From: JBQLZQ01 sp052168355
Lineage (GTDB): Bacteria > Pseudomonadota > Alphaproteobacteria > DSM-16000 > Inquilinaceae
DNA length: 64,000 nucleotides
Assembly: GCA_052168355.1 (NCBI GenBank)
Contig: JBQLZQ010000056.1
Location: forward strand, 186,001 to 250,000
Direction: 5' to 3'
Position 1 is the first letter of the stretch; every line of letters starts with the position of its first letter. The notes beneath the pieces were generated by a model. It was given only the letters and a program-made list of their open reading frames with translations, made no database searches and was not told where the DNA came from. The position numbers and the translations under genes are program-made. This document shows, in pieces, positions 52,730 through 63,104 of the stretch.

Positions 52730-53880
52730 ATGAAGATCACGGACATCAAACCCTACCCGGTCTGGGTCGGCCAGCGGAACCAGCTGATCGTCAAGGTCGA
52801 GACCAACGAGGGCGTCCACGGATGGGGCGAGAGCGGCCTTTCGGGCCGCGAGCGCGCCGTCGTCGGCGCCATCGAGCACTACGCCGAGTTCCTGAAGGGA
52901 CGCGACCCCTTCCGGATCGGCGCCCTCTGGCAGGAGATGTACCGCAGCCAATACTTCGAGGGCGGGCGCGTCCTCCAGGCCGCGATCTCGGCCATCGACA
53001 TCGCGCTCCACGATATCAAGGGCAAGGCGCTCGGCGTTCCGGTGCACCAGCTTCTGGGCGGCAAGCAGCGCGACCACATCCCGACCTTCGCCACGACGTC
53101 GAGCGAGCCCGGCGCGGCGATGATCGAGGAGGCGGAGCGGTTGATCGGGAAGGGGTGGACCGCCATGCGCCTCTCGCTCTCCGGGCACCAGGCGAATGAC
53201 ATCTACGAGCCGCGAGAGCACATCGCGGCGAGCGCCCAATGGTGCGTCCGGGCGCGCGAGACACTCGGTGGCTCGGTCGTCCTTGGCGTCGACTACCACC
53301 ACCGCCTCTCGGTCGCGGAGGCCGCAAGCTTCTGCCAGAAGATGCCGTCGGGGACGCTCGACTTCCTCGAGGAGCCGATCCGCGACGAGACGCCCGAAGC
53401 CTACGAGGCGCTCCGGCGGATGACGGACATTCCCTTCGCCATCGGCGAGGAGTTCGCGTCGAAGTGGCAGTTCCTTCCCTACATCGAGCGCGACATCCAC
53501 CAGTACAACCGGCTCGACGTCTGCAACGTGGGCGGGCTCACGGAATCGATGAAGGTCGCGGGCTGGTCGGAGGCCCACTACGTCGACATGATGCCGCACA
53601 ACCCGCTGGGGCCGGTCTGCACGGCGGCGACGGTCCATTTCGCTGCCGCCGTCGCCAACTTCGCGTGGCTCGAAACGCGGGTGGCGCCGGGCGACATCTA
53701 TGCGGGCGGCATGGGCGACGACATCTTCCCCGAGCAGCCGCGGCTCCAGGGCGCGGTCTACCCGGTGCCCGACACGCCCGGCTTGGGGATCGAGGTCAAC
53801 GAGACGCTCCTCGGCAAGGAGAGCTTCAAGTTCTGGGAAGCCCCGCACCTCAAGCGGCGCGACGGCTCGGTGACGAACTG

Positions 53881-53884
<4 letters not shown>
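52730..53884 (+). CDS. Enolase-superfamily galactonate dehydratase-like protein
   Basis: 384 residues. Capping-domain motif AIDIALHDIKGKALGVPVHQ near residue 90; metal ligands in GVDYHHRLS (with D-x-H as in DgoD), FLEEPIRDETP and AIGEEFASKW; catalytic His in MMPHNPLGPVC, the DgoD-type signature. Probable product: a 2-keto-3-deoxy sugar acid. Start ATG 52730 is 10 bp after ManD; the stop overlaps the lactonase GTG start. Confidence 0.88.
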
Positions 53885-54804
<920 letters not shown>

Positions 54805-54817
54805 CCGAGGGACGCCT

Positions 54818-55873
54818 TCAGGAAGGCGCCGCCGGCCTCGCGAAGTCGTACATCCGCGCAAGGCCCTGCATGTAGCCGATCGCGTGGGCGCGTCCGCGGT
54901 GGTTCCAGTCGCTGTCGCCGTCCATCCCGGGGACGTGGTCGTCGAGGAGGAAGCCGTCGAAGCCGTTCTCCAAAAGGAGCGTCAGCATCTCGGCCGGGTC
55001 GAAGTTGCCCTCGCCGAGGAAGCACTCGGTGAAGGCCGGCACCGTGCCCTGCACGTCGCGGAAATGGCCGTAGAAGATGCGCCCTTTCGGACCGAAGAAC
55101 CGGATCAGCCGGCGGATGTTGTCGGGTCCGCCCGCCATCTCGGAGCCGCAGCCGAGGCAGAGGTTGAGCCCCCAGGCCGGGCTTTCGCCGGCGATCGCAA
55201 ACGCCTTCTCGTAGCCCTCCGGACGCCAGAAGAGCCGCGCCACCCCGCCGAGCGACGCAACCGGAGGGTCGTCGGGATGAAGGGCGAGCCGCAGCCCCTC
55301 CTCCTCGGCGACGGGAAGGATGGCGCGGATGAAATAGGCATAGTGCTCCCACATTTCGTCCTCGGTGATCGGCGGCTCGTCCCGGCCCCGAAGCGGCATC
55401 GCGTCCCGGTGGCCGAGTGCGGTCGGCAAGTAGGCCTTGAGCGCGTCCTTGTCGGGTGCCGCGTCCACCACCGCCATGTCGAACCGCGTGCAGTTAGCGC
55501 CGCCCCGCCCCGGCGCATGCCGTTCGGTGCGCCAAACGGAGTTCGGCATGAAGTGGTAGCCGAGGACGGGGACCCCGGCACGCGCCACGGCCCGTACCGT
55601 CGCCCGGTAGTTCTCGATCTGCTCGTCCCGTCCCGGAAGGCCCAGCATCGCCTTGTGATAGAAATGGACGGGCACGTTCTCGATCGCGTCGAACCGCAGC
55701 CCCAACGCCTCGACCCGATCGACAAGCGCGCGCACGTCCGCCTCTTCCCAACGGGTCTCGCCCGGCAGACGCGGCGTGTTCATTTGAATGCCATCCGCCC
55801 CGATCTGGAGCGCGAAACGCAGCTTGTCTTCCGTCAGCTCGTTGAATTGCCCGACGACGATTCTCAGTCCCAT
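54818..55873 (-). CDS. Mannonate dehydratase-like protein (UxuA family), second paralogue
   Basis: 351 residues from MGLRIVVGQFNELTEDKLRF. Motifs parallel the protein at 49712: LRLALHPDDPPVASLGG, Cys in LNLCLGCGSEM, His in FYGHFRDVQGT and DDHVPGMDGDSDWNHRGRA. ATG 55873 is used; AGGAG lies 9 nt upstream. It lies at the 3' end of the minus-strand murQ/transporter series, 151 bp after the serine hydrolase. That gap contains no recognisable gene, so it may also have its own promoter. Confidence 0.8.
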   Translation of the reverse strand: MGLRIVVGQFNELTEDKLRFALQIGADGIQMNTPRLPGETRWEEADVRALVDRVEALGLRFDAIENVPVHFYHKAMLGLPGRDEQIENYRATVRAVARAGVPVLGYHFMPNSVWRTERHAPGRGGANCTRFDMAVVDAAPDKDALKAYLPTALGHRDAMPLRGRDEPPITEDEMWEHYAYFIRAILPVAEEEGLRLALHPDDPPVASLGGVARLFWRPEGYEKAFAIAGESPAWGLNLCLGCGSEMAGGPDNIRRLIRFFGPKGRIFYGHFRDVQGTVPAFTECFLGEGNFDPAEMLTLLLENGFDGFLLDDHVPGMDGDSDWNHRGRAHAIGYMQGLARMYDFARPAAPS

Positions 55874-56024
55874 GGGTGCGACTCCTCCCCCTCTTGTTCC
55901 AATCGACACGCGTTGCGAGCAGACGAACCATCCGCCCCCGTCCGTCCTGAAAAGCGCCGCGTCGATAATGCCGTCGAGCACGGGACCGGTCATCGGGTCG
56001 ACGCACTACTTCATCTCCATGGCG

Positions 56025-56996
56025 TCACCCCCCGAACAGCGCATCGCCCACCGCGCGCCTGAGGTCGGCAATGCCGCTCTCGGCGTGGCGCGAGGGGTGG
56101 ACGCGGTTGGTCAGAAGGGTCCACGCGGTCCCGGCGTCGAAGTCGATCCAGAGCCCCGTGCCGGTGAAGCCGGTATGCCCGATCGTGGCCACCGAGCAGG
56201 CCTGCCCACCCGACCAATGGGCATGCCGGATCTCCCAGCCGTGGGTGCGGGTCTCCGACAGCCGCATGCCGATGAGGCCGCGGTCGCCGTCGAGCTTGGC
56301 CTCCGCGAAATCCAGCAACGCGTCGGCCGTGCCGAAGAGCCCGGCGTGTCCCGCTCCCTGCAAGGCAAAACAGTTTTCGTCATGCACCTCGCCCCTCAGG
56401 ACCCGGCCGCGCCAGGTGCAGGCCTCGGTGGCGGCGCAGTCCTCGGGGCGCGGCGCGAAGGTAAAACCGCGACCGGGGTCCATCTCGCGGATCGTGCGGC
56501 CCTCGATCCGTTCCAGCGCGATGCCGAGCAGGATGAAGTTTATATCGGAATAGACCGGCCTTGGCTGCGGCGTCCATTCGCGCTGGAGCACGAAGGCGCG
56601 AAGCGTCGCGGGATCGCTGCCATAGGTGTAGATCGGCATCACCGCCGGAAACGGGGCGCGGTGGCCAAGGCAGTCGCGGAAGGTGACCTTTCGCTCCCAG
56701 CACGCGGCATCGTACTGGCGCAGGTCGGGGATCACCGAGGGAAGCGGCGCGTCGAGGTCGATCCGGCCTTCCGCCGCATGGGCGAGGATACGCTCGGTCG
56801 TGAAGACGGGCTTGGTCAGCGAGGCGAGGTCGAAGAGCGTATCGCGCTTGGCCGGCACCCGCTCCGCGACCTTCACCGCATGTCCGGCGACGGCGACCTG
56901 GCGGCCCTTCGGGCCGGTCATGCCGAGGACGACGCAGGGAATGGTCCCGGCGGCGACGGAAGCCTCCGCGAGCGCCCAGGCGGCGTCGAAGGTCAT
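56025..56996 (-). CDS. Serine beta-lactamase-like hydrolase (class C/DD-peptidase family)
   Basis: 323 residues. Penicillin-binding motifs: S59-L-T-K62 (SLTKP) as SxxK, Y149-S-D in RPVYSDINF as the YxN-like motif, and HTG in IGHTGFTGTG as the KTG box. There is no signal peptide, so it is probably cytoplasmic. In E. coli murQ lies in an operon with yfeW, encoding a protein of this superfamily; here the serine hydrolase is likewise in the murQ series. Role in muropeptide or ester processing is inferred. ATG 56996 overlaps the ATPase stop. Confidence 0.82.
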   Translation of the reverse strand: MTFDAAWALAEASVAAGTIPCVVLGMTGPKGRQVAVAGHAVKVAERVPAKRDTLFDLASLTKPVFTTERILAHAAEGRIDLDAPLPSVIPDLRQYDAACWERKVTFRDCLGHRAPFPAVMPIYTYGSDPATLRAFVLQREWTPQPRPVYSDINFILLGIALERIEGRTIREMDPGRGFTFAPRPEDCAATEACTWRGRVLRGEVHDENCFALQGAGHAGLFGTADALLDFAEAKLDGDRGLIGMRLSETRTHGWEIRHAHWSGGQACSVATIGHTGFTGTGLWIDFDAGTAWTLLTNRVHPSRHAESGIADLRRAVGDALFGG

Positions 56997-58702
56997 GCCG
57001 TCCGCTCCGTGGCGAAACGGTGATCGGGTCCATGGTCCTGCCAGGTCTGCGGCGGTGGCTGCCAGCCGGGCGGCCGCAGCGTCGAGGGCACCTCGTCGGT
57101 GTCGAGCGCGAAATCGACGCGCCGCCGCTCGATGGACGGAACGGCCGAAATGAGCTTGCGCGTATAGGGATGCTGCGGATGCGACAGCACGGAGCGCGCG
57201 TCGCCGATCTCGACGATGCGGCCCGCATAGATCACGGCGATCCGGTGGGCGATGCGCTCGATCACGGCCATGTCGTGCGACACGAAGAGGTAGGCGAGGC
57301 CGAAGTCCCGTTGGAGGTCGATCAGGAGGTCGAGCACCCGCGCCCGCACCGAGACGTCGAGGGCCGAGACCGCCTCGTCCAGCACCAGCACCTTGGGATC
57401 CGGCATCAGCGCGCGGGCGATGCAGATGCGCTGCCGCTGCCCGCCGGAGAATTCGTGCGGATAACGTTTGAGTGCGTCCCCTGGCAGGCCCACCTTCTCG
57501 AGCAGCAACCGCATCCGTCCTATCGCCGCCGCGTCCACGGGGCGGCCGGCGGCGATCACCGGTTCGGAGAGCAGCGCGCGGACGTCCATGCGCGGGTTGA
57601 GCGAGGCGTTGGGGTTTTGGAACACCATCTGCACGGCACGGTCGCCGGCGCCCTCGACACGCCCCGCCATGGGCCCCTCGAGGTCGAGGATGGCGCGCGC
57701 CGTGGTGGATTTGCCCGAGCCGCTCTCGCCCACAATCCCGAGCGTCTCGCCGGGCACGAGGTCGAAGGATACGCCGTCGACGGCATGGACGTAGCCCTTG
57801 GCCCGCCGCAGGAACCCGCCGCCAACGGAGAAGCGGACGCCGAGGTCCGCGACCTTCAGCGCCGGCGCGGCCCCGCCGTTCCTCACCGCGTCCCCCCGCA
57901 CTGCCCGGCCGGAGCGGAAATGGGGTACGACGTTCAGGAGATGGCGGGTGTAGTCGTGGCGCGGGGCGTCGAACACGGTGTCGGCGGCACCGCTCTCGAC
58001 CACTTTGCCCTGGCGCATGACGACGACCCGGTCCGCGATGCCGGCGACAAGGCTGATGTCGTGAGTGATGAACACAAGCCCCATCCCCGTCTCCCGCTTC
58101 ATCTCGGCGAGAAGCGCGAGGATCTGCGCCTGGATCGTCACGTCGAGCGCGGTCGTCGGCTCGTCCGCGATGAGGAGCCGCGGCTCGCCCGCGAGCGCCA
58201 TGGCGATCATGACCCGCTGCAACATCCCCCCGGACATCTGATGCGGCGCCTGGTCGAGGCGGCGCGCGGCGTCGGGGATGCGCACCCGCTCCAGCGCCCG
58301 GATCGCCGCCTGCCGCACCGCGCGGCCGCTCAAGCCGTGGCGTTTGGCGAAGATCTCGCCGATCTGGGTTCCGACCTTCAGGACCGGGTTGAGCGAGGTC
58401 ATCGGCTCCTGGAAGATCATGCCGATCTCGCGTCCGCGCAGGTGCTCCAGCTCGACCTCGGAGGCGGTGGCAAGGTCGGTCTTCCCGTCGAGCAGGATCG
58501 ATCCGCCGAGGATGCGCCCGCCGCCGTAATCCACGAGGCGGTTGACCGACATCGCCGTGACCGACTTGCCCGACCCGCTCTCGCCCACGATCGCCACCGT
58601 CTCGCCGGCCGCGACGTCGAAGCTGATGCCGTGCACCACCTCGGTCTCGCGCCCCGGCTTGCCGAAGCCCACGCGCAGTTCCCTGAGCGACAGGAGCGTC
58701 AT
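56993..58702 (-). CDS. Dipeptide-family ABC transporter ATPase with two fused nucleotide-binding domains
   Basis: 569 residues. First cassette: Walker A GESGSGKS near residue 40, MSGGMLQRVMIAMA, LIADEPTTALD, ITHDISL. Second cassette: GESGSGKS near residue 324, FSGGQRQRICIARA, LVLDEAVSALD, VSHDMAV. The second Walker B reads DEA rather than DEP. It belongs to the GsiA-like group. The start overlaps the permease end by 4 bp and the end overlaps the serine hydrolase start. Confidence 0.92.
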   Translation of the reverse strand: MTLLSLRELRVGFGKPGRETEVVHGISFDVAAGETVAIVGESGSGKSVTAMSVNRLVDYGGGRILGGSILLDGKTDLATASEVELEHLRGREIGMIFQEPMTSLNPVLKVGTQIGEIFAKRHGLSGRAVRQAAIRALERVRIPDAARRLDQAPHQMSGGMLQRVMIAMALAGEPRLLIADEPTTALDVTIQAQILALLAEMKRETGMGLVFITHDISLVAGIADRVVVMRQGKVVESGAADTVFDAPRHDYTRHLLNVVPHFRSGRAVRGDAVRNGGAAPALKVADLGVRFSVGGGFLRRAKGYVHAVDGVSFDLVPGETLGIVGESGSGKSTTARAILDLEGPMAGRVEGAGDRAVQMVFQNPNASLNPRMDVRALLSEPVIAAGRPVDAAAIGRMRLLLEKVGLPGDALKRYPHEFSGGQRQRICIARALMPDPKVLVLDEAVSALDVSVRARVLDLLIDLQRDFGLAYLFVSHDMAVIERIAHRIAVIYAGRIVEIGDARSVLSHPQHPYTRKLISAVPSIERRRVDFALDTDEVPSTLRPPGWQPPPQTWQDHGPDHRFATERTA

Positions 58703-59538
58703 CTCGGCGCGCTCCGCGAGCGGGGGTCCGCGATGTCGCGCAGCGCGTCGCCAAGAAGGTTGAAGCCCAGGACCGCCAGCATGATGACCGCCGCCGGGAA
58801 GATCAGCATCCACGGCGCCATCTCCATCAGGTTCCGGCTGTCCGAGAGCATAAGACCCAGCGAGGGGTTCGGCGGCTGGGTGCCGAGACCGAGGAAGCTC
58901 AGTGCGGCCTCGGTCAGGAGCGCCCAGGCGAGGGCGAGAGTGCACTGCACCGTGAGCGGCGCCACGAGGTTTCCAAGGAGATGCCGCGTCAGGATGTAGG
59001 TCCGCGAACTGCCAAAGGTCCGCGCGGCGTCCACGAAGCTGCGGGTCTTGAGCGACAGGGCGGGCCCGCGCGCGACGCGGGTGAAGATCGGCGTGTACAC
59101 GACCGCGATGGCGAGGACGGAGGTGGTCATTCCGGCTTCGAGGATCGCCACGATCAGGAGTGCCAGCAGGATCGCCGGGAAGGCGAGCAGCACGTCCATC
59201 GTCCGCATCGTCACGCCGTCCCACAGACCGCCGAACCAGGCCGCCGTGAGGCCGAGAATCGTGCCCACGGTGGCGGCGAGCCCGACCGAAAGGAAGGCGA
59301 CGCTAAAGGACTGCCCGATCCCCACCATCAGCCGGCTCAGGATGTCGCGGCCGAAGAGGTCGGTGCCCATGAGGTACGCGCTACCGGACGGCTGGAGCCT
59401 CGCGAGCCGATCCTGCGCCAGCGGATCGTGAGGGGTGAGGCCAAGCAGCCCCAGGATCGCCGCCACGGTAAAGAGGCCGATGATGACAAGGCCGATGCGG
59501 CCGGCCGGATGCCGGAGTAGCGCACCAAGGACCTTCAC
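58699..59538 (-). CDS. Dipeptide-family ABC transporter permease, DppC/GsiD type
   Basis: 279 residues. First helix RIGLVIIGLFTVAAILGLL, signature YLMGTDLFGRDILSRLM near residue 54, coupling loop DAARTFGSSRTYILTRHLL, and C-terminal LGDALRDIADPR. It overlaps both neighbours by 4 bp. No long N-terminal polar tail, unlike the two other DppC-type permeases here. Confidence 0.92.
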   Translation of the reverse strand: MKVLGALLRHPAGRIGLVIIGLFTVAAILGLLGLTPHDPLAQDRLARLQPSGSAYLMGTDLFGRDILSRLMVGIGQSFSVAFLSVGLAATVGTILGLTAAWFGGLWDGVTMRTMDVLLAFPAILLALLIVAILEAGMTTSVLAIAVVYTPIFTRVARGPALSLKTRSFVDAARTFGSSRTYILTRHLLGNLVAPLTVQCTLALAWALLTEAALSFLGLGTQPPNPSLGLMLSDSRNLMEMAPWMLIFPAAVIMLAVLGFNLLGDALRDIADPRSRSAPR

Positions 59539-60497
59539 GTTCTGTCGCCGTAGCGGATGCGCGGGTCGAGCGCGGCATAGGCCAGGTCGACGAGCAGGTT
59601 CACCAGCATGAAGTTGAACGCGATGAACAGCACGACACCCTGCACCAGCGCGTAGTCGCGCTGGAGGATCGCATCGAGAACGACGCGGCCGAGGCCAGGC
59701 AACGCGAAGATCTGCTCCACGATCACCGCGCCCCCGAGAAGGTAACCGAACTCGACGCCGCTCAGGGTCAAGACCGGGATCAACGCGTTCGGCAGGGCGT
59801 GGCGCCAGATCACGTATGCAGAGGAGAAACCCTGCGACCGCGCGGTGCGCACATAGTCCTCGCTCAGGATGTCGAGCATCGCCGCACGCGAGATGCGCGT
59901 GACCGCGGCCGCGAAGGCCGTGCCGAGCGCGATGGCGGGCAGGGTCATCTGCGCCAGGTTGCCGAGCGGATCCCGGAAGAACGGCACATGGCGTCCCATG
60001 GTCGGCAGGACGCCGAAACCCACCGACAGGACGTAGATCGCGAGGAGCGCAACGACGAAGTTCGGCATCGACTGCCCGATCATGGCGAAGATCCGGACGA
60101 TCAGGTCCGAGGGCCGGTCGGCCCGCGTCGCGGCGTAAACCCCCGCCGGAAGCCCGATCAGGAGCGCGATGACCATGGACATCAGCGCCAGTTGCAGCGT
60201 CAAGGGAAAGCGCTCCAGGATGATCTGGAGCACCGGTTGCCCGTAGGTCACCGAGATGCCAAGGTTGCCCCAGAAGATGCCGCCGAGCCAGCGGACATAC
60301 TGGACGGCCCAGTTCTGGTCGATGCCGAAATAGGCCGCCAGCGCCTGGCGCTGCGCAGGCGTGAGCATGCCGCCCTCGGTGCCCAGCATCGCCGTTATGG
60401 CGTCGCCGGGCACCAGCCGGATCGCGACGAAGACGAAGACTGACACCCCCAGCATCACCAGCGGGAAGACCGCGAGGCGCCTGAGGAAATATCTCAC
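59535..60497 (-). CDS. Dipeptide-family ABC transporter permease, DppB/GsiC type
   Basis: 320 residues with six hydrophobic segments. N-terminal MRYFLRRLAVFPLVMLGVSV, then LVPGDAITAMLG, the IFWGNLGISVTYGQPV region, coupling loop VRTARSQGFSSAYVIWRH, and C-terminal VDLAYAALDPRIRYG. It is more like standard dipeptide/glutathione permeases than those at 19256 and 45632. Confidence 0.92.
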   Translation of the reverse strand: MRYFLRRLAVFPLVMLGVSVFVFVAIRLVPGDAITAMLGTEGGMLTPAQRQALAAYFGIDQNWAVQYVRWLGGIFWGNLGISVTYGQPVLQIILERFPLTLQLALMSMVIALLIGLPAGVYAATRADRPSDLIVRIFAMIGQSMPNFVVALLAIYVLSVGFGVLPTMGRHVPFFRDPLGNLAQMTLPAIALGTAFAAAVTRISRAAMLDILSEDYVRTARSQGFSSAYVIWRHALPNALIPVLTLSGVEFGYLLGGAVIVEQIFALPGLGRVVLDAILQRDYALVQGVVLFIAFNFMLVNLLVDLAYAALDPRIRYGDRT

Positions 60498-60503
60498 GTC
60501 GGT

Positions 60504-60521
60504 CCCCCCGGCAGCGGGCGG
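60504..60521 (-). promoter_or_regulatory. Weak intercistronic stem-loop after the SBP gene
   Basis: CCCCCCG and CGGGCGG pair over seven positions with one mismatch around a 4-nt loop in the 31-bp gap between the SBP and permease genes. It is weaker than the five other SBP-associated hairpins. Confidence 0.35.
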
Positions 60522-60528
60522 CCTTGGG

Positions 60529-62037
60529 TCACTCGGACAGCGTCACGTCGACGAGACCGAAGAGAGAGCCCGTGGGGCTTGGCTCGAACCCGTCCACGCC
60601 CTCGCGCTGCGCCGTGTACGTATTGCCGGTAAACAGCCAGACCCAGGGCGCCATCTCGGCGAGGTGGCTTTCGAACCCGGCGAAGATCTCGCGTCGCGCC
60701 GTCTCGTCGGTTTCGACCCGGCCCTCGTTCATGAGGCCGTCGAGCGTGTCGTCGATGTAGTTGGCAACGCCCTGAAGGTTGCCGTCCCGCGTCCAGTAGC
60801 GGTTGTACATCGTGTAGGGATCGACCCGCCCGCCGTTGAGCGCCACCGCCATGTCGAAGTCGCCGGCGAGCCAGCGGTCGATGTAGACATTCATCTCCTG
60901 CATCTCGATCTCGAGCTCGATGCCCACCTCGGCGAGCTGCGACTGAATCAGCTGCGCCACGGCAGACGCCGTCGGCGGCTCGCCCGTCGCGGCCATGATC
61001 TTGGCCGAGAAGCCGTCGGGATAGCCCGCTTCCGCCAGAAGCGCGCGCGCGCGATCCTGGTCCTGCTCGTAGCAGAAGAGGCCGGCCGGATCGCTCCGGT
61101 AGGCCGGCGAGGTGAGCGGACCCGTGACCTCGCCCTCGCCGAGAAGCGCCGCATCGAGGATGTCGTGCCGGTCGATGGCGCAGGCGATGGCCTGGCGCAG
61201 CGCCAGTTCGCCCATCGGCTCACGCGAGGCGTTGAGCTGGAGGACGTAGTAGCTGAGCGTGGGCGCGGTGTTCAGCTCCAGCCCCTCGGCTTGCGGCACC
61301 AGCGCGGCGACCAGCGGATCGTTGATCAGCGCGAAATCCGCCTGGCCCGCGCGCAGCGACGCCAGCAGCGCGGTTTCGTCGGGCAGGACGGAGATGGCAA
61401 TCTCGTCATAGGCGATCTCGCCGCCGTGCCAGTCCTCGAAGACCGCGAGGCGGGCATTGGCGTTGGGCGTCCGCTCCTCCAGCGTGAAGGGGCCGGAGCC
61501 AACGATCTCGGTCCCTATGGTTCCCGCCTCGATGGCCGAAGCCGGCACGATGGCCGCGTTGACCGAGGCCATGCCGTTCAGGATCGGCGCGTCCGGCCCG
61601 TCGAGCTGGAAGACGACGGTCTGCGCGTCCGGCGTCTCGATACCGGTGATCGCGGTGTAGTTGGCGCGCGCGACGGCACCCGTTGCCTCGTTGAGGATGC
61701 GTTCGAACGAGGCGCGGACGTCCTCGGAGGTCACGGGCGTACCGTCGTGGAACATCGCGTCGGGATCGAGCTCGAAGGTCAGCGTCGTGCCATCCTCGGA
61801 GAAGGACCAGCTCTCGGCGACCGCCGGCTGCAATTCCAGGTCCGCATCGAGGCGCACCAGCGGCTCGTAGAGCAGCTCCAGCAGGCGGATCGAGGCGAAG
61901 GCCGGCTGCGTGTGCGGGTCGAGCCCTGTCGCGTCCTGGGACCAGGCCACATTCAGCGTCTGTGCCCCGGCTGGGGCGACCAGCGCGGTGGTCAGGCCCA
62001 GCGCGAGCGCGCCGGCCGTCTTCTTGATCGAGGTCAT
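60529..62037 (-). CDS. Dipeptide-family (family 5) ABC solute-binding protein
   Basis: 502 residues. Sec signal TSIKKTAGALALGLTTALVA with cleavage near PAGAQTL. Family-5 motifs: DATGLDPHTQPAFAS, LLYEPLVRLDADLE, FELDPDAMFHDGTPVTSEDV, VGSGPFTLEERT and ALRQAIACAIDRHDI. GGGAG 9 nt upstream supports ATG 62037 over ATG 62046. It follows murQ by 26 bp, so its ligand may be MurNAc, a muropeptide or a related lactyl-sugar (inference). Confidence 0.9.
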   Translation of the reverse strand: MTSIKKTAGALALGLTTALVAPAGAQTLNVAWSQDATGLDPHTQPAFASIRLLELLYEPLVRLDADLELQPAVAESWSFSEDGTTLTFELDPDAMFHDGTPVTSEDVRASFERILNEATGAVARANYTAITGIETPDAQTVVFQLDGPDAPILNGMASVNAAIVPASAIEAGTIGTEIVGSGPFTLEERTPNANARLAVFEDWHGGEIAYDEIAISVLPDETALLASLRAGQADFALINDPLVAALVPQAEGLELNTAPTLSYYVLQLNASREPMGELALRQAIACAIDRHDILDAALLGEGEVTGPLTSPAYRSDPAGLFCYEQDQDRARALLAEAGYPDGFSAKIMAATGEPPTASAVAQLIQSQLAEVGIELEIEMQEMNVYIDRWLAGDFDMAVALNGGRVDPYTMYNRYWTRDGNLQGVANYIDDTLDGLMNEGRVETDETARREIFAGFESHLAEMAPWVWLFTGNTYTAQREGVDGFEPSPTGSLFGLVDVTLSE

Positions 62038-62063
62038 TCCAAACATCTCCCTATGGTCGGTTG

Positions 62064-62996
62064 TCATAACGCGGCGGGGTCCTTCCCCGCTCGTTCGATG
62101 GCCCTGCGCAGGACTCCGCGCTCGGCTTCCAGGTCGGCCCGTGCCGCATCGGCGTCGAGGCCGGCGATCTGCATCAGGATGGCGAGCTTCACGCTGCCGC
62201 CGCTTCTCTCCAGCAATTCCCGCGCCTCCGCGTCGCTGCACCCCGTGGCTTCGCGCACGATACCTTGCGCGCGGTCGGCGAGCTTGCGGTTCGAGATGGA
62301 GACGTCGACCATCAGGTTTCCGTAAGTCTTGCCAAGGCGGATCATGCTCGCGGTGCTGAGCATGTTGAGAACCATCTTCTGCGCGCTGCCGGATTTCAGC
62401 CGGGTGGAACCTGTCAAGACCTCCGGCCCTACGACGGGCGAGATCGCGATGTCGGAAATCTCGGCGATGAGCGAGTCCGGGTTGCAGGAGAGGGCAACCG
62501 TGCCGGCCCCGATGTCTCGGGCATGGCGGAGCGCGCCGACGACGTAAGGTGTCCTGCCGCTGACGGCGATACCCACCACGACGTCCTTGCCGTTCACGCT
62601 CACGGCGTCGAGATCCGACGCGCCCTGGTTCTCGTCGTCCTCAGCCGCCTCGATGGACTTCCGCAGGGCCCGGTCACCGCCGGCGATCAGGCCGACAACC
62701 ATCTCGGGCGGAACCGAAAAGGTCGGTGGGCATTCGGAGGCGTCGAGCACGCCCAGCCGCCCGCTTGTCCCGGCGCCGATGTAGATCAAACGCCCGCCAG
62801 TCTCGAAGGCGACCACGATGCGATCCACCGCCTGCGCGATGGAGGACGCCTCGGCCGCCACGGCATCGGCCACCAGCCGGTCCTCAGCGTTCATACAGGC
62901 GACGATTTCCGCCGACGACATCAGGTCGATCTCGGTCGTGCGCGGATTGCGCCCTTCCGAGACAAGCGATTGGAGGTCCGACGAGATGTTGGGCAC
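62064..62996 (-). CDS. murQ: N-acetylmuramic acid 6-phosphate etherase
   Basis: 310 residues. MurQ hallmarks: EGRNPRTTEIDLMSS at the N-terminus, SIS-domain loop IYIGAGTSGRLGVLDASECP near residues 71-90, GLIAGGDRALRKSIEAAEDD near 102-121, GIAVSGRTPYVVGAL, and TRLKSGSAQKMVLNMLSTA. It cleaves the D-lactyl ether of MurNAc-6-phosphate to GlcNAc-6-phosphate and lactate in the cytoplasm. It is the first gene of the minus-strand series and divergent from the MurR-type regulator. No MurNAc kinase or PTS gene is visible in the window. Confidence 0.93.
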   Translation of the reverse strand: MPNISSDLQSLVSEGRNPRTTEIDLMSSAEIVACMNAEDRLVADAVAAEASSIAQAVDRIVVAFETGGRLIYIGAGTSGRLGVLDASECPPTFSVPPEMVVGLIAGGDRALRKSIEAAEDDENQGASDLDAVSVNGKDVVVGIAVSGRTPYVVGALRHARDIGAGTVALSCNPDSLIAEISDIAISPVVGPEVLTGSTRLKSGSAQKMVLNMLSTASMIRLGKTYGNLMVDVSISNRKLADRAQGIVREATGCSDAEARELLERSGGSVKLAILMQIAGLDADAARADLEAERGVLRRAIERAGKDPAAL

Positions 62997-63104
62997 GGCA
63001 AGCGATCCCCTTCAGGATAACCCGATCGTGAATTTTCTATTCCTCATTGTCAAACTGATTTGTGGTAGATTATTCCAAATCATGACGCCGCCGGAGACCA
63101 GCCC
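62997..63104. promoter_or_regulatory. Divergent murQ / murR-type promoter region
   Basis: 108 bp with an AT-rich core (63030-63082). TATTCC-type hexamers occur at 63038-63043 and 63071-63076 in direct orientation, a possible pair of half-sites for the RpiR-type regulator. TTGTCA at 63047-63052 could be a -35 for the regulator gene, but no convincing -10 is correctly spaced. Confidence 0.35.

Noticed and set aside
55874..56024. A fifth IclR-type operator near the TTGGAAC on the minus strand upstream of the UxuA-like gene
   Set aside because: Only one half-site is present; no matching second half follows at 3-nt spacing.
56025..58754. A single long minus-strand frame suggesting a 909-residue protein
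   Set aside because: Only its last 323 codons (serine hydrolase) are real; the rest overlaps the double ATPase in another frame.
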